Below, one piece after another: positions 1-5,548 of a DNA stretch of 5,980 nt; position 1 is the stretch's first letter, and every line of letters starts with the position of its first letter. The stretch is from contig CADBRF010000152.1 of the NCBI GenBank assembly GCA_902796975.1, forward strand, positions 1 to 5,980, given 5' to 3'. This DNA is from an uncultured Coriobacteriaceae bacterium. Lineage in GTDB: Bacteria > Actinomycetota > Coriobacteriia > Coriobacteriales > QAMH01. A program made the position numbers and the translations under genes. The notes below the pieces were generated by a model. The model was not told the DNA's origin. It did not search any database and worked only from the letters and a program-made list of their open reading frames with translations.

Positions 1-126
1 CGCTTCTCATTCTATCGTCTTCTGCTGGTTGGCCTATTCGAAGGCTTTGGTATCGCTGTTTTCGCGCCCGCCGGTACCAATGACACTCGCGTAGGGTACG
101 AATATTCGCTGGAGGGTGAAACTGGC

Positions 127-387
127 TTGAGAGAACGAATCCCAGCAGTTGGAAACGTTCTCCGAGCAGTTATGAAGACTTCAGAGCGCAGAGGGAAAAG
201 ATTAATCCGTTCTCTAGATGCCGAAACAAGATTCAAAGAACGAACAGGTAAGCCAAAAGCGTTCTCCAGCGGCGGAGTCTGGCTTCCGAGAACGACTCAG
301 GCGGGTGAAACGGCTCTTCGAACCGCGACGGGAACCTGAGAGAACGAACGGGCAATCCGAAATCGTTCTTTGAGGGCAGCATTGGGC
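127..387. repeat. Degenerate ~52-bp tandem repeat array (five clear units)
   Basis: Five units align end to end at 127-179, 180-231, 232-283, 284-335 and 336-387, a period of 52 (first unit 53). Most units open with a version of TTSAGAGAACGAA and carry CGTTCTC (or CGTTCTT) about 28 bases in; the last 15 or so bases of each unit vary. GAGAACG-type motifs lie at 131, 236, 288 and 340, and CGTTCTC-type motifs at 156, 208, 260 and 364. Unit 2 has a decayed left motif and unit 4 a decayed right motif. Weaker copies may extend left (CGCTTCTC at 1-8; a poor copy at 75-126) and right to about 430, touching the 3' end of the merR-type gene. The period is not a multiple of three and no frame gives a believable protein, so the stretch 1-419 looks non-coding. 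I see nothing else in 1-126. Function is unknown; a protein-binding array or a hairpin-forming element are both possible. Confidence 0.7.
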
Positions 388-419
388 TTGGGGGATCGAG
401 CTCAGCCGTTGGAGCGTGT

Positions 420-1271
420 TTACTGCTCCACCAAAACGGTGAAATGCATGGGGAAAGCCTGACCAGGTTCGCACAGAGGGCTCACTGCGGTCTGGAAGAT
501 GGGCCCGTGGGGCTCAAGACCCTGGTGTTTGAGCAGATGAGCGATCTGATGGTAGGTCTCCGGCATCTGCTGGTATGTCCGTTCCGTATTAAACGAGGCA
601 TAGGTCCCCGCCGGGGCAAGGAACTCCTCATCAATATGTGGTCCCGAAGATATGCGGAGAGTTGCCCGCGACGCATGCCAGTCTCCAGCAGCAAGAGCGT
701 CGGGAAAGAGCGCTTCGCTGAGCAGGAGCCGGAAGGTGGCGCCCGCTTGCGTGCATGTTTCCATGAGCTGGTGGAGCTGCACGGGGAAACGCGACCCGTT
801 GTCTGCAGCTGAGAAGGGAAGGTTGCTTACAGCGTAGCGTCTTTCCGGAATTTCCTTGAAAAACAGCTGGTCAACAGAATGGCTTTTGTAATCGTCTACA
901 AGGATTTTCGATTGCCGCAGCGCTTCTTGCGCCCGTGCCAGCTGGGCGAGTTTGATATCGAGTCTCGCTTGCGATTCGTTCACAATGGTTTCCAGTCGGT
1001 CAATGGAAGGGTCGCTTTCATACGCCTTGATGTCTGCAAGTGATGCTCCCGTGGCTTTGAGCTGCTGCAGGAAGCTGACCTCAAAGAGTTGGTCGAAGGA
1101 GTAAGACCGATAGCTGTTGCTCGGGTTACGGCTGGGTTTCAGCAAGCCAATACGGTCGTAATACAGCAATGTATCCTTCGGCACACCACACAAACGGGAG
1201 AACTCACCCACGCTGTACTGCTGTTTTTGATCGCTATCCACGTTGCCCACCACTGGCCTTCTCGTGTTCAT
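420..1271 (-). CDS. MerR-family transcriptional regulator with GyrI/BmrR-like effector domain
   Basis: Predicted cytoplasmic DNA-binding regulator of 283 residues. Residues about 18-85 are a MerR winged helix-turn-helix: YSVGEFSRLCGV, then the typical LLYYDRIGLLKPSR, and FLQQLKATGASLADIK. Residues about 92-127 form the usual dimerising coiled coil. From about 140 (KEIPERRYAVSN) to the end is a GyrI-like ligand-binding domain; APAGTYASF and MPETYHQIAHLLKHQGLEPHGPIFQ match the pattern of BmrR-type sensors. No metal-binding cysteine cluster like that of MerR/ZntR is seen, so an organic ligand is more likely than a metal ion. It is divergent from the importer operon, with a MerR-type promoter between them, so it probably controls that operon and itself. 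The ATG at 1271 lacks a Shine-Dalgarno site; a GTG at 1250 (codon 8) has AGAAGG six bases upstream and may be the true start. Confidence 0.9.
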   Translation of the reverse strand: MNTRRPVVGNVDSDQKQQYSVGEFSRLCGVPKDTLLYYDRIGLLKPSRNPSNSYRSYSFDQLFEVSFLQQLKATGASLADIKAYESDPSIDRLETIVNESQARLDIKLAQLARAQEALRQSKILVDDYKSHSVDQLFFKEIPERRYAVSNLPFSAADNGSRFPVQLHQLMETCTQAGATFRLLLSEALFPDALAAGDWHASRATLRISSGPHIDEEFLAPAGTYASFNTERTYQQMPETYHQIAHLLKHQGLEPHGPIFQTAVSPLCEPGQAFPMHFTVLVEQ

Positions 1272-1290
1272 GTCATTTGAAAATTATTGC

Positions 1291-1321
1291 TTGACCCCTG
1301 AGTTACTCAGTAGTTTACCTT
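1291..1321 (+). promoter_or_regulatory. Putative MerR-type promoter/operator of the importer operon
   Basis: TTGACC at 1291-1296 makes a good -35 box. With the 19-bp spacer typical of MerR-activated promoters, the -10 would be the poor TACCTT at 1316-1321. Inside the spacer is a perfect dyad, CTGAGT-T-ACTCAG (1298-1310), which is where MerR dimers bind to untwist an overlong spacer. It lies between the divergent regulator and the importer, facing the importer with a leader of about 55-60 bases. The dyad would also overlie the upstream part of any promoter for the regulator itself. The start site and the identity of the bound protein are inferred. Confidence 0.55.
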
Positions 1322-1384
1322 CGAAACGCATTATTCGTCAACGGGAATAACTGCAGCACAGTATAAAACCGTAAAGGAGACGTC

Positions 1385-2560
1385 ATGAGTTCCAAAGGTG
1401 CAGTAAAGAAGGTTCTTGCCGCGACGGTTTCGGCGTCGATGGCACTGGCGATGTTCGGGTGCTCTTCGGGAGCCGCCACGCAGACATCGTCGAGCACAAG
1501 CTCGAGCGCAAGTTCGTCGGAGGCAACGCAGTCTGCAACGCGCACTGTGACCGCAGCTGACGGCACCCAGGTACAGATTCCCTATGAGGTGACCAAGGTA
1601 GCGCCAACCATCGGCGCTCTTGCCGAGATAACCATGATCGTCTCCAATGGCGAGCCTGTTATCTCCGCCGCATCGACCCAGCAGATTTCCGATGCGTTCA
1701 AGGCATACTTCCCCAAGTACGAGGAGGGCAACCCGAACGGCTACTCCGCCTCCAGTGTCGAGGATATCATCGCCTCGGGCACCCAGGTGGTGTATGGCGT
1801 TTCTACCATGTTCTCCGATGACCAGCTGCAGCAGCTTGACGAGGCAGGCGTGGCGTTCGTGCCCATCAACAGCCTGAGCACTGTCGACGATCTTTGCAAT
1901 GCGGCGGAGCTTATCGGCGATATCTTGGGTGGCGAAGCCCCTGCACAGGCAAAGAAGTTCTCCACCTACTGGAAGGGCCAGCTCGAGGAGGCAAAGCAGG
2001 CAACTGCTTCTGTGACCGCCAAACAGACCATCATGGAGTGCATGTACAACTCCGGCGCTTTCACCACGATCAATTCCACCGACATCATGAACGAGTACTT
2101 TGAGGCAGCAGGCTTGGTAAACGTGACTGCCGATATGCAGCAGCAGTCCCAGGGCCAGGGCGGTGGCCAAGGTGGCAGTCAGGGCGGCGGACGTGGCGGT
2201 GCCCAGGGCATCTCCCTTGACGAGGAGGCCATTGCCCAGGCGAACCCCCAGTGGATTATCACCAACTCCACCGATGGCAAGGATGCCCTCATGAACGATG
2301 AGGCGCTGCAGAGCGTCGATGCCATTGCGAATGACCATGTGCTGGTGAGCCCGCAAGGCGCCTATCTGTGGATCGTGCGTTCTGGCGAGGGCGCTATGGT
2401 GCCCATGTGGCTGGTCTCGCAGATTTATCCCGACTTGGCTGGCGACTATGACGCCACCGCGGCGGTGAAGGAATTCTTCCAGGATTACTACGCCGATGCC
2501 ATTACCGACGAGCAGGCTGCCCAGATTCTGGCAGGTGCTTCTAGCGCTATCTCACGATAG
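1385..2560 (+). CDS. ABC importer substrate-binding lipoprotein (FecB/BtuF type)
   Basis: Extracytoplasmic receptor of 391 residues that captures the ligand for the downstream permease and ATPase. A basic N-terminus (KGAVKK), a hydrophobic stretch and the lipobox-like MFGC put the lipidated cysteine at residue 26. A Ser/Thr-rich linker follows (about 27-53). The rest fits the periplasmic-binding-protein type 2 fold of siderophore, haem and cobalamin receptors: an N-lobe with VTAADGTQVQIP and SVEDIIASGTQVVYG, a central helix region near 165-205, and a C-lobe with DEEAIAQANPQWIITN. Residues about 252-275 are an unusual Gly/Gln-rich run at the entry to the C-lobe. An AAAGGAG site ends five bases before the ATG. 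The first gene of a three-gene operon, it is probably controlled by the divergent MerR protein. The substrate cannot be read from sequence; iron-siderophore, haem or cobalamin are the usual ligands of this class. Confidence 0.9.
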   Translation: MSSKGAVKKVLAATVSASMALAMFGCSSGAATQTSSSTSSSASSSEATQSATRTVTAADGTQVQIPYEVTKVAPTIGALAEITMIVSNGEPVISAASTQQISDAFKAYFPKYEEGNPNGYSASSVEDIIASGTQVVYGVSTMFSDDQLQQLDEAGVAFVPINSLSTVDDLCNAAELIGDILGGEAPAQAKKFSTYWKGQLEEAKQATASVTAKQTIMECMYNSGAFTTINSTDIMNEYFEAAGLVNVTADMQQQSQGQGGGQGGSQGGGRGGAQGISLDEEAIAQANPQWIITNSTDGKDALMNDEALQSVDAIANDHVLVSPQGAYLWIVRSGEGAMVPMWLVSQIYPDLAGDYDATAAVKEFFQDYYADAITDEQAAQILAGASSAISR

Positions 2561-2636
2561 CTCTTCTTTCATAATCGCCTTCGACTTTTCAACTTCGAGA
2601 CTATCTGATGAACCTTCTTCCTCCTAATAGACATTT

Positions 2637-2661
2637 GCCTCCTTCCCATGATGAAGGAGGC
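2637..2661 (+). promoter_or_regulatory. Hairpin sequestering the permease ribosome-binding site
   Basis: GCCTCCTTC (2637-2645) and GAAGGAGGC (2653-2661) form a perfect 9-bp stem around a seven-base loop. The 3' arm contains the Shine-Dalgarno sequence AAGGAGG (2654-2660) of the permease gene, whose ATG is at 2670. Folding would hide the ribosome-binding site. No T-run follows, so this is not an ordinary intrinsic terminator. It may lower permease translation relative to the binding protein, protect the upstream message, or respond to a signal. A pyrimidine-rich stretch at 2614-2625 could compete for the same purine-rich arm. The stem is seen directly; the regulatory role is inferred. Confidence 0.6.
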
Positions 2662-2669
2662 GCGTCCCG

Positions 2670-3692
2670 ATGAAGTCGAAAGCGCGCGAACGCCTTGTGA
2701 GAGTGGGACTCATCGTAGCTCTGTTCGCGATAATCCTGCTCTCTCTGGGCGTTGGACACTACGCCATGCCGCTGAATGTCGTGTTCCAGACGGTGCAAGA
2801 GACCCTGACGAACACTCTTGATGCTCAGGGTAAAATTTCCGCTGCCATGCTCTACCAGGTTCGCCTTCCTCGAATTATTCTGGCGGCTTTGGTGGGCGCT
2901 GCCCTTGCCGCCTCGGGTGCCTGCTACCAGGGCATCATGAAAAATCCGCTGGTCGCCCCCGATATCCTAGGCGTGTCAAACGGTGCCTCTCTGGGCGCAG
3001 TTATCGCCATCTTCTTCGGTCTGGGTTCCTTCTCCGTGCAGGTGTTGGCCTTTTGCTTTGGCTTGCTGACTGTGTTCCTGGTGACGGCTGCCTCGCGTGG
3101 CATCGGACGCGGGTCCGACAACATCGTCATCATGATTCTCTGTGGTGTCGTGATGTCCTCGTTGTTCAGTGCCTTTGTCTCCCTGCTCACCTACCTGGCG
3201 GATACCGACACGCAGCTGCCGGAAATCACCTATTGGATCATGGGCAGCTTCGCTCGCACTTCTTCCACCAGCTCGCTCGTAACACTTTTCGTGGTGTTCC
3301 TCATCGGCATCATTCCTCTTCTCTGCATCCGTTGGCGCATCAACGCTCTTGCCTTTGGCGACGAAGAGGCCAAGGCCATGGGCGTGAATGTGAAGCGCAC
3401 GCGCGGTATCATTATCTGCTGCGCCACCTTGCTGACCTCGGTTTCCGTGAGCTTTTGCGGTGTCGTTGGCTGGGTTGGACTCATCGTGCCTCACATGGTG
3501 CGTCTGCTCTCCGGGCCCAACTACGAGACGCTTCTGCCCAACGCAATGATAGGCGGCGCGGCGTTCATGGTTCTCGTGGATATCTTCGCGCGCGGGCTTA
3601 CGACCGAGCTGCCGCTTTCCGTGGTAACGGCAATCGTGGGCGCGCCCCTGTTCTTGTGGATGCTGTTCCGCGGCAGGAAGGACTGGCTGTGA
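2670..3692 (+). CDS. ABC importer permease, FecCD/BtuC family
   Basis: Polytopic inner-membrane subunit of 340 residues, the usual length for this family, which works as a dimer with about ten membrane segments per subunit. Family signatures appear in order: a first hydrophobic helix (about 11-30), RLPR at 65-68, GACYQGIMKNPLVAPDILG at 83-101, WIMGS at 189-193, the ATPase-contacting segment FGDEEAKAMGVNV at 229-241, GVVGWVGLIVPHMVRLLSG at 264-282, and ELPLSVVTAIVGAPLFLW at 313-330. These define the type II importers for iron-siderophores, haem and cobalamin. Only one permease gene is present, so a homodimer is expected. Its AAGGAGG site lies nine bases before the ATG, inside a hairpin stem. 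The stop overlaps the ATPase start. No truncation is apparent. Confidence 0.95.
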   Translation: MKSKARERLVRVGLIVALFAIILLSLGVGHYAMPLNVVFQTVQETLTNTLDAQGKISAAMLYQVRLPRIILAALVGAALAASGACYQGIMKNPLVAPDILGVSNGASLGAVIAIFFGLGSFSVQVLAFCFGLLTVFLVTAASRGIGRGSDNIVIMILCGVVMSSLFSAFVSLLTYLADTDTQLPEITYWIMGSFARTSSTSSLVTLFVVFLIGIIPLLCIRWRINALAFGDEEAKAMGVNVKRTRGIIICCATLLTSVSVSFCGVVGWVGLIVPHMVRLLSGPNYETLLPNAMIGGAAFMVLVDIFARGLTTELPLSVVTAIVGAPLFLWMLFRGRKDWL

Positions 3693-4564
3693 TGGCAGAA
3701 ACACGCGAAAACGTTGCGGTGGCAGAGGAGCTCTTGCAGCCTGCGGATACGACACAGCCAGCAGCTACGCCCGAAGGTTCCATCCGCATGGAATTGCGCA
3801 ATCTCTCTGTTGGGTACGGAAATCGCGTGGTGCTGAGCGGCTTCAACGCTGATGTGGTTACCGGGCGCGTGCTCTGCCTTCTGGGACCAAACGGCGTGGG
3901 AAAGACCACCCTGTTTAAGAGCGTGCTCGGACTGCAACCGGTGCTGGGCGGGTCGGTCACCATTGGCGGGCGTGACGCCCTGGCTATGAACCGGCGGGAG
4001 TTTGCCCGGAGGGTTGCCTATGTGCCCCAGGCTCATCAGGCGCCGTTTGCCTTCTATGTGCGCGATGTGGTCGCCGTAGGGCGTGTGTCGCACGTGGGCT
4101 TCTTCTCGAAACCACACGATAATGATTACGCCATCGTCGAGGAGGTCCTGGAAGAGCTGGGAATCGCCGACCTGGCTGACCGTGTCTACACCGAACTTTC
4201 TGGTGGCGAACGTCAGATGGTGTTGATTGCTCGCGCCCTGGCGCAGAAGCCTCGTTTCCTCTTCATGGACGAGCCGACTTCCAATTTGGATTTCGGCAAC
4301 CAGGTTGCCGTAGTGCAGCTGGCGAAGAAGCTCGCGCACGAGAACGGCCTGGGCGTGGTGATGACCACTCACAACCCTAACCATCTGCTGATGTGTGAGG
4401 GTGATGGCGTGCTAATCCTGCCTGGTAGCCGCTACCGCTATGGCACGGCGGATGAGATCCTCACCGACGAAAATCTGCATGACGCCTATGGCATCCACGT
4501 CGAAATGCTGGATGTGGACTCGTCTGCGGGCTACACGAAAACCTGTTGCCCCGTGCTGGAATAG
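3692..4564 (+). CDS. ABC importer ATP-binding protein, FecE/BtuD family
   Basis: Cytoplasmic ATPase of 290 residues that drives the upstream permease. All catalytic motifs are intact: Walker A GPNGVGKTT (65-73), Q-loop Gln113 in YVPQ, signature LSGGERQ (169-175), Walker B RFLFMDEP (188-195), D-loop SNLD (197-200) and the H-loop His227. The start chosen is the ATG in TGATG, one base overlapping the permease stop, preceded by AGGAAGGA; this suggests coupled translation. It adds an Ala/Glu/Pro-rich tail of 32 residues before the ABC core, which begins at MELRNLSVGYGN. An internal ATG at 3788 directly before the core, with GAAGG ten bases upstream, is an alternative. The protein ends in CCPVLE, a double cysteine of no known role. 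It is the last gene of the operon, convergent with the SnoaL-like gene. Confidence 0.95.
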   Translation: MAETRENVAVAEELLQPADTTQPAATPEGSIRMELRNLSVGYGNRVVLSGFNADVVTGRVLCLLGPNGVGKTTLFKSVLGLQPVLGGSVTIGGRDALAMNRREFARRVAYVPQAHQAPFAFYVRDVVAVGRVSHVGFFSKPHDNDYAIVEEVLEELGIADLADRVYTELSGGERQMVLIARALAQKPRFLFMDEPTSNLDFGNQVAVVQLAKKLAHENGLGVVMTTHNPNHLLMCEGDGVLILPGSRYRYGTADEILTDENLHDAYGIHVEMLDVDSSAGYTKTCCPVLE

Positions 4565-4640
4565 GGTTCTAGGTTGCGGACCGGAGTGAATAAGCGATGG
4601 TCCAAGCACCCAAGGTCGAGTAGCGAATATGCAAACGCGA

Positions 4641-4691
4641 CTCCGGAATTCTTGAGAACTGGAATCTCGGAGCCGTAGTATTTTCTATCTC
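4641..4691. terminator. Possible terminator hairpin between convergent genes
   Basis: CTCCGGAATTCT (4641-4652) pairs with GGAATCTCGGAG (4661-4672) as an imperfect stem with one mismatch and wobbles. About seven bases later a T-rich stretch begins (4679-4691, on the plus strand). An overlapping weaker stem, GAGTAGCG (4618-4625) with CGCGACTC (4636-4643), shares bases with it, so only one can form fully. The location, just past the ATPase stop and before the convergent stop at 4699, suits a terminator. The gap before the T-rich stretch makes this a weak call. Confidence 0.35.
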
Positions 4692-4698
4692 TTAGTAG

Positions 4699-5133
4699 TT
4701 AGTCCAGCGAGAGCAGACCCAGCTGCATGTAGACCTTCGCGCTGTCTTCCTCGGTGAACTCTTCCTCGATCAGGCCATTCTCGCTGATGCGGTAGATTGC
4801 CACACCGGTGAAGTCGATGGTGTTACCGTTACCGGGGAAGTCGCCATAATCCTTCACAACCTTGCCGTTCGCATGCCAGCGGCAGAGAACGGTGTTGCCC
4901 TCGACGACGAGCGGACCCATCGTGTCGAAATGGTACCCCTCGATGGCCTCATGCATCGGCTTGATAATTGAGGCGACTTCTTCCTTGCCGTCGTAGGCGC
5001 GGCGGGCGAGTGGAAAGTACATGTGCACGTCATCCGCGCACAGCTCGTCGACGATGTCTGTGTTGGCGTTATTCCAGAACTCCTCGAACCACTTCGCTGC
5101 AATCTGCTTGTTGCGTTCCTCGATAGCACCCAT
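4699..5133 (-). CDS. SnoaL-like / NTF2-like domain protein
   Basis: Small soluble protein of 144 residues with the single cone-shaped NTF2-like fold of the SnoaL family. Seen in order: N-terminal helices (IAAKWFEEFWNNANTDIVDEL, residues 11-31), the conserved strand DDVHMYFP (35-41), a central helix SIIKPMHEAIEGYHF, and C-terminal strands VLCRWHANG, FTGVAIYRISENGLIEEEF and MQLGL. The family includes polyketide cyclases, small isomerases and many proteins of unknown function; no specific reaction can be assigned here. The ATG at 5133 is preferred because AAAGGA lies about seven bases upstream; the frame is open further but the added residues do not look like this family. It is convergent with the importer operon and downstream of the MBL gene on the same strand, separated by 381 bases, so it probably has its own promoter. 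Confidence 0.85.
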   Translation of the reverse strand: MGAIEERNKQIAAKWFEEFWNNANTDIVDELCADDVHMYFPLARRAYDGKEEVASIIKPMHEAIEGYHFDTMGPLVVEGNTVLCRWHANGKVVKDYGDFPGNGNTIDFTGVAIYRISENGLIEEEFTEEDSAKVYMQLGLLSLD

Positions 5134-5240
5134 TGTTGTTCCTTTCTCTGTGTTTTGCGTTCTTCCCGCTGCCCCCAGTGAGATATGTACCCAAGTCCGA
5201 ACCAATATGCTTGAATCCGTGAGGATGGGAAGAGGTTATT

Positions 5241-5270
5241 TGCGCAGTAATATTGGCCTTTACCTGCGCA
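5241..5270. repeat. Inverted repeat upstream of the SnoaL-like gene
   Basis: TGCGCAGTAA (5241-5250) pairs with TTACCTGCGCA (5260-5270) as a ten-pair stem with one bulged C and a nine-base loop. It lies about 110 bases upstream of the SnoaL-like start and 245 bases past the MBL stop. Neither side has a clear T-run, so it is a poor terminator. An operator or an mRNA structure are alternatives. I found no convincing -35/-10 pair between it and the gene at 5133; the rest of 5134-5290 shows only the gene's ribosome-binding site. Confidence 0.5.
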
Positions 5271-5290
5271 TTTGCTCTCATTACCCCGTC

Positions 5291-5548
5291 TCATCTCTCA
5301 TTTCCTGACAGTGCATATAGTAGGAGCCCGGGGGTTTCCACCGCTACACGTTGCGAACCAAGAACTTGCGAAAAACGACCAAATTCATCAGAGAGCCCGA
5401 GATGGTCACCGAGGCGCATCGTGCTGAAGCATGCGGTAAAGGACAGGCTCTTGGCCTCTTTGGATGCGGGTGTCTCAAAGCCTGCACCTGCTGTTTTGTG
5501 AGCTCTGCCAGCAGCTATTCTGTGACGTATCCTGTTGTGGTCTCCACA
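5291..5548 (-). other. Coding-like open frame without a credible start; possible gene remnant or dispersed repeat
   Basis: Between the MBL stop (5515) and the SnoaL-like gene the minus strand has one frame open from 5548 to a TGA at 5291-5293. Its translation has balanced composition, with stretches such as FETPASKEAKSLSFTACF and MRLGDHLGLSDEFGRF, and ends in LLLYALSGNER. The only ATG (5419) would give 42 residues and has no Shine-Dalgarno site. The frame starts inside the MBL gene in a different phase, so the first part is a shadow. I do not recognise the product. It may be a decayed gene, the relic of a frameshifted longer MBL C-terminus, a multi-copy intergenic element, or chance. Low confidence that it is translated. 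Confidence 0.25.

Noticed and set aside
127..387. CRISPR array
   Set aside because: Units differ too much from each other, no constant direct repeat separates unique spacers, and no cas gene is visible.
127..387. Integron attC-like sites
   Set aside because: The opposed motifs are GAGAACG/CGTTCTC, which do not match the RYYYAAC and GTTRRRY core sites, and no integrase or cassettes are present.
1362..1367. TATAAA as the -10 box of the importer operon
   Set aside because: Transcription would begin at about the ribosome-binding site (1373-1379) and no good -35 lies 16-18 bases upstream; the TTGACC/dyad promoter fits better.
1272..1384. Fur or DtxR box, or cobalamin riboswitch, before the importer operon
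   Set aside because: The AT-rich piece near 1277-1292 does not form the required dyads, and the leader of about 60 bases is too short for a cobalamin riboswitch.
1331..2356. Long minus-strand open frame (341 codons) opposite the binding-protein gene
   Set aside because: It mirrors the codon phase of a well-supported gene, has Cys/His/Arg-rich low-quality composition and no recognisable domain; a shadow of G/C-rich third positions.
2637..2661. Intrinsic terminator after the binding-protein gene
   Set aside because: The stem is followed by GCGTCCC, not a T-run, and its arm holds the ribosome-binding site of the next gene.
2648..2800. Upstream small frame starting at ATGATG in the hairpin loop
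   Set aside because: It has no ribosome-binding site of its own and runs out of phase through the permease gene.
3053..3691. Upstream extension of the ATPase frame into the permease gene
   Set aside because: The extension overlaps the permease in another phase and is Arg/His-rich without domain features; the TGATG start at 3692 with its ribosome-binding site explains the gene.
2976..4384. Minus-strand open frames opposite the permease and ATPase genes
   Set aside because: No domains, no ribosome-binding sites, and both lie opposite genes with complete family motifs.
5134..5205. Longer SnoaL-like protein starting at 5205
   Set aside because: The extra 24 residues do not match the family and the AAAGGA site points to the ATG at 5133.
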